A DNA stretch of 64,000 nucleotides, from assembly GCF_030463535.1 (NCBI RefSeq), contig NC_132891.1, positions 9,104,449 to 9,168,448 on the forward strand. Reading direction: 5' to 3'. A program made the position numbers and the translations under genes. The notes beneath the pieces are model-generated. The model was not told where the DNA came from. It made no database searches and was given only the letters and a program-made list of their open reading frames with translations. Of the stretch, positions 57,465 to 64,000 are shown one piece after another (within the stretch, counting starts at the first letter, position 1; each line of letters begins with the position of its first letter). This DNA is from Salminus brasiliensis. Its lineage: Eukaryota > Chordata > Actinopteri > Characiformes > Bryconidae.

Positions 57465-57650
57465 TCACTGTCACGCAAAACATTTTCTCTTCAATATGGC
57501 GACTTTACAGGAGATGGACAAAACGTGCGTATGTTTTAATGGAAGACAATGGAAAAATATTTAATTTGGAGCATTTCAATTGGTGAATTCGTCATTGAAT
57601 GCTGATACAATAAGGAACAGCAGCGAGATTCACATTATTGCAAAAACTAA
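57465..57650. repeat. Unnamed repeat, CACGCAAAAACCTTG type
   Basis: CACTGTCACGCAAAACATTT, GGCGACTTTACAGGAGATGG, TGGAGCATTTCAATTGGTGA and AATAAGGAACAGCAGCGAG, parallel to the copy at 23225. Confidence 0.45.
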
Positions 57651-58269
57651 AAAAAAAATTGGAGAGAGAACCAAGAGAAAACTCCCATCTATCAAGTACG
57701 AAACCATACAGACTGGCAGAGTTACTGTTACTCTTGAAAGTTAGTTTTAAGAGGTTAAAAACCAACAGTACAACTGAGTAAGAATCATTAATTAAGTGTG
57801 ACCTGAAACAGATTTTTTTTATCAATATGCTGTGTAGCAGCACTACCACCCAGCTTTCCTGTTCAACACCGCTCACAGGCAATAAACACCCTAAAGCCTA
57901 GCCGTAGTCCTCTGAATCGGCTCTTTAACGAAGTCAGTGCTGTACACATCGTGTCAAGAGATCTATAAATTCAGTAAAACTCATAAAACTCACAGAACTA
58001 TTTGACTGCATGTTTAACAACCTAGAATAGCCAAACTTAAAATAACAGGGCTGCACGACAATGACCAAGGCTGGAAAGTTGAAAACTGCACTTGAGGTTT
58101 TGGTCTTACTACTCTAAAATTCCTACATACCTTGTGCTCCTAACAATAAAACACGTCGGTCACTGCTGTAAACAAAAGCCTGCAGACTGAGGGTGATGAA
58201 CACAGCACACTTAGGGCCACCATGTCGATTAAACCTAGAACCAAATTACAGCTCAACCATGCACAAATA

Positions 58270-58520
58270 CACAGATCAGCCAGAACATTAAAACCTTAAT
58301 ATTGCTAAATATGCTTAATATTGTGTAGGTCCCCCTTGTGCTGCCAAAACAGCTGGAGGCTTGCCTTCACTCCCCATGTGAATCATTGAGCCTCATGAGC
58401 CCACGACCCCGTCACTGGTTCACTGGTTGTCCTCCCTTGGACCACATTTGGTTAGTTACTGACTACTGCATCCCGGAAACACCCACAAGACCTGTCTGAT
58501 GTTTTAGAGATGTTGTGACC
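58270..58520 (-). mobile_element. Tc1/mariner-type element remnant
   Basis: ACAGATCAGCCAGAACATTA at the left end, then TAGGTCCCCCTTGTGCTGCC as in the copy at 568. The right end is lost. Confidence 0.55.
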
Positions 58521-58674
58521 CAGTCGTTTAGCAATCACAAAAACAAGTGATTTGTGCAAAAAAAAAAAAAAAAAAAAACTATCTATGCTGATAAATCCTT
58601 GTGCGCCCCCAAGTGGTTGAAAATTTAGTTCTGCTGCATCTGAAACTCTTAAACTGATGACAAAATTGTGCTGT

Positions 58675-59045
58675 CTAGGGAAGGCTTTCTACTAGATTTT
58701 GGATCATTGCTGTGAGGATTTAACTGCATCCATCAACAAGGCCTTAGTGAGGTCAGATGTTGGATGACCACCAACCTACCTCATCCTCATCCTCATCTCA
58801 CCAGGTCATCCCAAAAGTATTGGATGGAGCACCACCATTCCTGAGAACACAGTTCCACTGCTCCACAGCTCAACACTGAAGGGCTTTTCATCCCTCTAGA
58901 CCAGTACGGCAGTACTTCTCTACAGGGACTACACACTGTGTTTGTGTGTGCATTTGCACATCTGTGTTAGCAATAGGTGCAACTTAAAGCAGCTGAATGC
59001 ATTCATTAGAAGGGGCGTCCATAAACCTTAAGGCATATAGCGTAC
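58675..59045 (+). mobile_element. Short inverted-repeat element, GGACAAAAGTATTGGGAC type
   Basis: GGGAAGGCTTTCTACTAGAT, ACAGTTCCACTGCTCCACAG, and the end AGAAGGGGCGTCCATAAACC. The left inverted end is missing. Confidence 0.55.
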
Positions 59046-61004
59046 CACTGCATGTGTAACTTGAAGCTCTTCCACTGTTCTTGTCCATCACCAGCCTTAG
59101 TGTCTGTGTGGCTAACAGCATGCTTCATATCCTTCACTAAAGTGAGTACAAAAACCCTCAAGCTTCAAAGACAGCAATACAGACAATACAATACAGATCC
59201 ACGTGCTAAATGAAGCCAAAGGACACTGTTGTCATGAAGAGCTATCCTCACATACAGATGTAAACAGCTGCTTTGCTGTCCCACAGGCTAACCACAAACC
59301 AAGCTCACCAACTTCTGTCCTTCTAAATATGGACAGTTACAACCTCAGACTTGGAGATTTAGCACATGGCTGTGCTGGGGTGGCTGTCTGAAGGGAACAC
59401 ACACCCTGTAATTGAGACGGCGGTCAGAGACTCTGCCTTTAGCTTAAGCACGGGCACTGTGGTGAAGTCTCAGTGTTGTGCTCCAGAGTGCAATATAATA
59501 TCTACCAGCATTGTGCATTTAAAACTGGTGTCGGGAAGCAAACAGCGATGCGATGTGTGTTGTGTAGATGTGATACTGGGTATCGGCACTGCATCAGTTC
59601 GTTGGCAGCTACAGCAATGGAATTTGCAAGCAAATTTTCTAGCTAGCTAGACTAGATAGGCTGCACTTCACTGAAGTTTTACTAGATCACAGGGCGAGAC
59701 ACTGTCAGCACACGTCTCCATTGTCTCCCCTCGGTTTTATTGTCTGCGCTCACTAGCTCTGCTGGTTGGCTGGAAGTCCCTGTTATTAGCCATGACAGAT
59801 AATTAATGTAAGGGGCGTGTCATTCATTACAACAGTGCACTCCACATTACTCCTCCTGCTTATATCGCCCTAATGGCACAGCTTCTGACCTGTGCAGTTG
59901 GTGGAAAAACCATCTACGGCTTGGATGCTCAGGGGTCAAGTCGGCTAATCTAGAGGGACTAACTCTGAATGTGATCCGCAATACTCAATCATGACTGTCA
60001 CAGCATGATCCATCTCTGGGATTTCCTAGACCTAATGCAGAGTGACATCCCTCTAGACCAGCCCAACCAGAAAAAAAGCCATTGCAAAGCCTTGGTCCAC
60101 CTGCTCTACAGAGTAATACCCCCATATTAGGTCACATACCCAAATGTTCTGCCATCACCTCCATCAGCACACACATAATAAATGAGTAAATGCTTCCAGA
60201 TGTGCCAGCAACGCTGCTATAGCAGATGTGGTTAAAAGTGTGCAGCTGGTCAGTGTCATATTTAGCCTTTCTTTGTATTTCCACTTTGTTCATTGAAGCT
60301 GATTTATCATGCCCACAAGTAGCCCTCTTGTAGTCTAGAATTTCTTGGACTTCTTATTCTTAAGACTGTTGTATGAGCAATGGCAGCGCAATTGAAATCA
60401 GGGCTGGACAACGTGGACAATTTCTATTGAGGACAATTATGATTATAACTGTTTTTAATGGGACTGTTTTTTAACCAAAATAATTAATTGAATACCTTCA
60501 TTTGTCAAAACATCCACAGAATCTAATGAAGGAACATCTGATGTTGGTCCGGATGTAAACATGGCGAGTTATATTAAGAGTGTTTTACTTAGCTGTGCTG
60601 AGTGTTGGGAAGTGAAGACAACATGCACAACTTCCTGCAGTGCTGGCTGCCATCAGTCTAACACCAGAGTCTTACAGCAGGGATGCAGAGAGTCTAATGC
60701 TTTAATCCATTATAAAGACCCCCGTTGAGAGCAAAATGCACCTGCTCTCATCCTGGTAGCACTCAGAACTTGTAATTAACTATCCCAAAAATCCCAATGA
60801 TCAATACCAAATAATTAAAACTATATTCAGACAACTGAACTGATTAAGCCTAGTCTTGAACTAAACTGCAGTACCAACAGTGAATCATCACAGGAAATGG
60901 TTGTAGTCTTGACTTTGGTTTCTAGCAATACATTTCCTTAAACTCCTAGACTCATTCTACAAGCCCTGTTAGATATGTAAACGTGGAGCCGTCCACTGCC
61001 TGCA

Positions 61005-61312
61005 GGGGCAGTGGTGGCTCAGCGGTTAGAGCGCCGGGATATCGATAACAGGGTTGTGGGTTCGATTCCCGGGCTCGGCAAGCTGCCACTGTTGGGCCCT
61101 TGAGCAAGGCCCTTTACCCTCTCTGCTCCCCGGGCGCTGGAGTTGGCTGCCCACCGCTCTGGGTGTGTGTGTGTACTCACTGCCCCTAACACGTGTGTGT
61201 GTGTGTGTGAGTGTGTTCACTACCAGATGGGTTAAATGCGGAGGACACATCTCGCTGTACAGTCCACACTGTACAGTGACGAATACGTGCACCTTTATCC
61301 TTTACCTTTAAA
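61005..61312 (+). repeat. tRNA-derived SINE, well preserved
   Basis: Internal RNA polymerase III promoter intact: A box TGGCTCAGCGG (61015-61025) and B box GGTTCGATTCC (61059-61069). The body includes GCTGCCACTGTTGGGCCC, a GT-rich middle and a 3' end of CCTTTACCTTT. It is the best copy of a family with at least three other members here. Confidence 0.8.
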
Positions 61313-61924
61313 AAGTGTTTAACCAGCAGACAACAAAAAAGGTGCATGCTGGTGATGACCTGAACTTACAAAATCCTCTTTATCACTCTCTGTCCTGCTA
61401 ATGAAACATTACCCTGCTAACAGGATCAGCCACCTGCTGGAAAATGGAAGCCTCCATGCATTTTCCACGCCCTGCCGCGCAAGAGGTGGGATTAGCTCCT
61501 GATCCGGCCAGGCAGCCTGCAGGTCTGGCTTGGGTGTAAAAGTGTTGCTGCAGGTCTAAAACGCAGGCGATTGGTAGAATAAGAGGGTGTGGCTCGCTAG
61601 TGGGTTCAGCCCTCACATTACACTGAGAGGAGTCAGCAGGAAGGCAGCTTTCTGCAGGTTCTATCAGGTTAGGCCCAAAAACATACGTAGCTGGAATTAA
61701 ACGCCGTAAGCGAGGCAGTATTGAAACGTCGGCCAAGACTTAAAGGAATAGTCCAAGGTTTTCCATCGCACTCGCTATCCTTCACACCTGCGTAGAGATG
61801 ATTAGCACAGTTTTGCCACATTACCCTGTTCTTTTCTTAATAATCAAATCTACTGCCTGCAAACTCACAATGAATCCAACTGCCTCTTAGCTTCTACAAT
61901 AGCTACTTCTGAGCACATACATAA

Positions 61925-62165
61925 ATATCATCAAATTAAATCAAATTTATTTGTATAGTGCCTTTTATAATTGTCGTTGTCACATAGCAGCTATACAGAA
62001 GCCATAATCATTAAAAAGACAAGAAATTAACCACACAAAAAGACATGATAGTGTCCAGTGGCCAAGGCGACAGTGGTGAGGAAAAACTCCTCTAGAGCTG
62101 GAGGAAGAAACCTTGGGAGGAACCAAGACTCACAAGGAGGACCCATCCTCCTCTGGTCAGAACAT
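61925..62165. repeat. Common fish interspersed repeat
   Basis: Contains AAATTTATTTGTATAGTGCC, GCAGCTATACAGAAGCCATA, GAGGAAAAACTCCTCTAGAG, GAAACCTTGGGAGGAACCAA and CCATCCTCCTCTGGTCAGAA, a well-known series of words in many fish genomes. The family name is not certain to me. Confidence 0.55.
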
Positions 62166-62237
62166 TTTATACATTTTTGATAAAAGTCACCAAACCACCA
62201 CAAAAGACTGTTCTACAGCTCAGGTGTGCAACATAAT

Positions 62238-62263
62238 CTTCATAATAATAATAATAATAATAA
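62238..62263. repeat. (AAT)n microsatellite
   Basis: About eight AAT units. Confidence 0.85.
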
Positions 62264-64000
62264 TAACTTAATATAAATCATAGTGATGGTAAGAGTAATG
62301 ATGGTTAATGGTGGTAGTAAATAAGTATTTGGGGGATTTTTTTAGGACAGACTTTGATGGAAAACTTCAAATTGTGGGATTCTGAAGTCGAAGTAGAGTC
62401 GTTTTTTTTTTTTGGAAAGTTGTTCAAAGTACCATAGTTCACCATGTTCTACTACTAGTGACCTACAACCAATCACTAAGAGCTTTAAAGTTGCCTTACC
62501 ATCTCTGTACATAAGAACGAAGCCCCACACTGTTCGTTTTTCAAATAAAAGGTCCATTGAGGCCACTTCCAGCTATAATTACACTTCTCTGTACAGTCAG
62601 AAAAAAGTAACTATGCAGTAGACATGATGTTTGTTATATAGGAATATGTGAAAAGTCTATTACCGCCATTTGTTTCCAAACTTACATCCTCACTTACAGC
62701 ATGTTACTGTAAATGAGAGCCTGGTCTTCTCAGTCCTTCTCAGACCCTCCCCCCCCATCCTTTCTCTTCCATTTAAATATAGAACTCAAAAATCTGTAAC
62801 CAACCACAGTCATTAGATGTGGCAGAAACTGATTAGCTTAAAAATTCTGCAACATTCCTTTAAACAATTATGGTCAAAAAAGAGGCGGTTTGTTAAGCAG
62901 ACTAAACCAAACTGAAACACACAAAGCCAGCAGACTAAACCAAACTCAAACAAACAATGATGCTGGAAAAATGTTCCATAGTTGTAGACCCGGTTAAGCT
63001 CTTAGAGACTCCAAAAACAAAAAAACAATTATGCAATTATACAAGACATAATTAATGACCAAAGAACATTAAATTTATTACTGAAATACATACACTCAGA
63101 AATGAGAAAAGGGCAGTGATCACTGATCTCCCACACTCCACATCACAAGCAGAGCACAAGCTGCTGATGACAGCAGCTCACTTTACTTCATCTGCAAGAC
63201 ACTTCAAACAGTGACTACAGGACCAAGGGTCTGACCGATTAGAAAGAGGAGACCTAGAGGAGTCCAGCAGTACCTCCTTCTTCCTGCAGTGATTCTCAGC
63301 TTTGTGTAAATAATAGGCTGGTCAGCCCCCACAGGCAGATATAAATATCTGTCTGGCCAGAGGCATCTCTGTGGACATTTGAGGAGGGTCAATGGCAGGG
63401 GTAGAGGTCAGAGATCAGAGATTAGAAGGAAGAGGCCTGCTTTTTCTCAAGAGACTGGAATCCCCCCCCACACACACATACATATCATATCATGATACAT
63501 ATATCAGGAAAGCTGCTAGAGAAACACCAAACACACAGGAACTGATAAAGAAAGCAAGTGTGGAAGCATGAGGAGGAGACAGAGAGGCAGGGATGAGAAA
63601 ATGGGAACGCCACACTTCAGGAAATGGTGTGTAAATAAGCAAAGAAGGGCCAAATAAATTATCTGAGAGGTCTTAAGATAAACGTTCAGGAAGGAAAACA
63701 AACAGTGTGACTCATCACTGTAAGAAAGATGACTGGAGCATATCAGGGAAGTGCAAGTCTGTACATAAGGGTGGGCATTAATTAATCGTAAGAGACAGTG
63801 ATGTAGTGCAGACTGATGAGGGCTTTGTTCCCCCCCGTCCGTGCTTGTTTAGCTGTAAAAATGCAAGCCCACGCACAATGAGTGCATTGTCTGTGGAAGC
63901 AGGAGCGGAAAGGGAAGCCATTCTCCCAGTTTTTCCCTCAGTGCTAGACAGATATACCGAGATGCACCGTGATTCACCCCATGTACACTCACCAGCAATC

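Larger units (their letters stand above)
55816..64000. other. Repeat-rich region upstream of the ccdc50-like gene
   Basis: I recognised no conserved exon on either strand, including no urotensin-type CFWKYC sequence. It holds a degenerate SINE-like sequence (56060-56420), a Tc1-like remnant (58270-58520), inverted-repeat elements (57465-57650, 58675-59045), a full SINE (61005-61312) and a common fish interspersed repeat (61925-62165). A GC-richer patch at 61430-61740 could be regulatory. The ccdc50-like 5' UTR and promoter should lie somewhere here. Confidence 0.5.

Noticed and set aside
58555..58580. A run as the tail of a processed retrogene
   Set aside because: No coding or gene-like sequence lies before it; it adjoins a Tc1-like remnant.

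Overview
This is vertebrate nuclear DNA, almost certainly from a teleost fish. Small exons with GT-AG junctions sit in AT-rich introns full of short microsatellites, tRNA-derived SINEs, Tc1-like elements and other short inverted-repeat elements. The repeats look like those of otophysan fish (characin, catfish or relatives); that placement is inference. There are no bacterial genes, CRISPR arrays or operons. Most open frames longer than 60 codons are chance or lie in repeats.

Three genes can be built exon by exon, and in each the reading phase is kept across every junction. (1) dvl1 (Dishevelled-1) on the + strand, 6047-24794: twelve exons and 610 whole codons, including the PDZ and DEP domains and the true C-terminus. 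The DIX-domain exons must lie before base 1. (2) tnfrsf9 (CD137/4-1BB-like) on the + strand, 34511-37571: a complete 299-residue type I receptor over eight coding exons, with a non-coding first exon near 34166-34205. (3) A ccdc50-family gene on the - strand, 42102-55815: twelve exons and 791 codons, including one very large 1,335-nt exon. Its first exon is the least certain part.

Layout: 1-6046, dvl1 intron with repeats and no DIX exon; 6157-15282, a 9.1-kb dvl1 intron with a possible internal promoter near 11.7-12.1 kb; 15283-24794, most dvl1 exons; 24795 to about 26630, dvl1 3' UTR; 26.6-34.1 kb, intergenic; 34.1 to about 39.7 kb, tnfrsf9; about 41.1-55.8 kb, ccdc50-like; 55.8-64 kb, repeat-rich with no recognised exon.

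Functionally, dvl1 is the cytoplasmic hub of Wnt signalling, tnfrsf9 is a lymphocyte co-stimulatory receptor signalling through TRAF proteins, and CCDC50 proteins bind ubiquitin and modulate NF-kB and related pathways. Nothing suggests they are co-regulated. Their neighbourhood is of evolutionary interest: DVL1 and TNFRSF9 are both on human 1p36, whereas human CCDC50 is on 3q28 beside UTS2B. This copy may therefore be the 1p36-side duplicate that mammals lack. I found no clearly new molecular system; the best leads are this ccdc50 paralogue with its enlarged exon, the histidine-rich Dvl1 tail and the possible internal dvl1 promoter.
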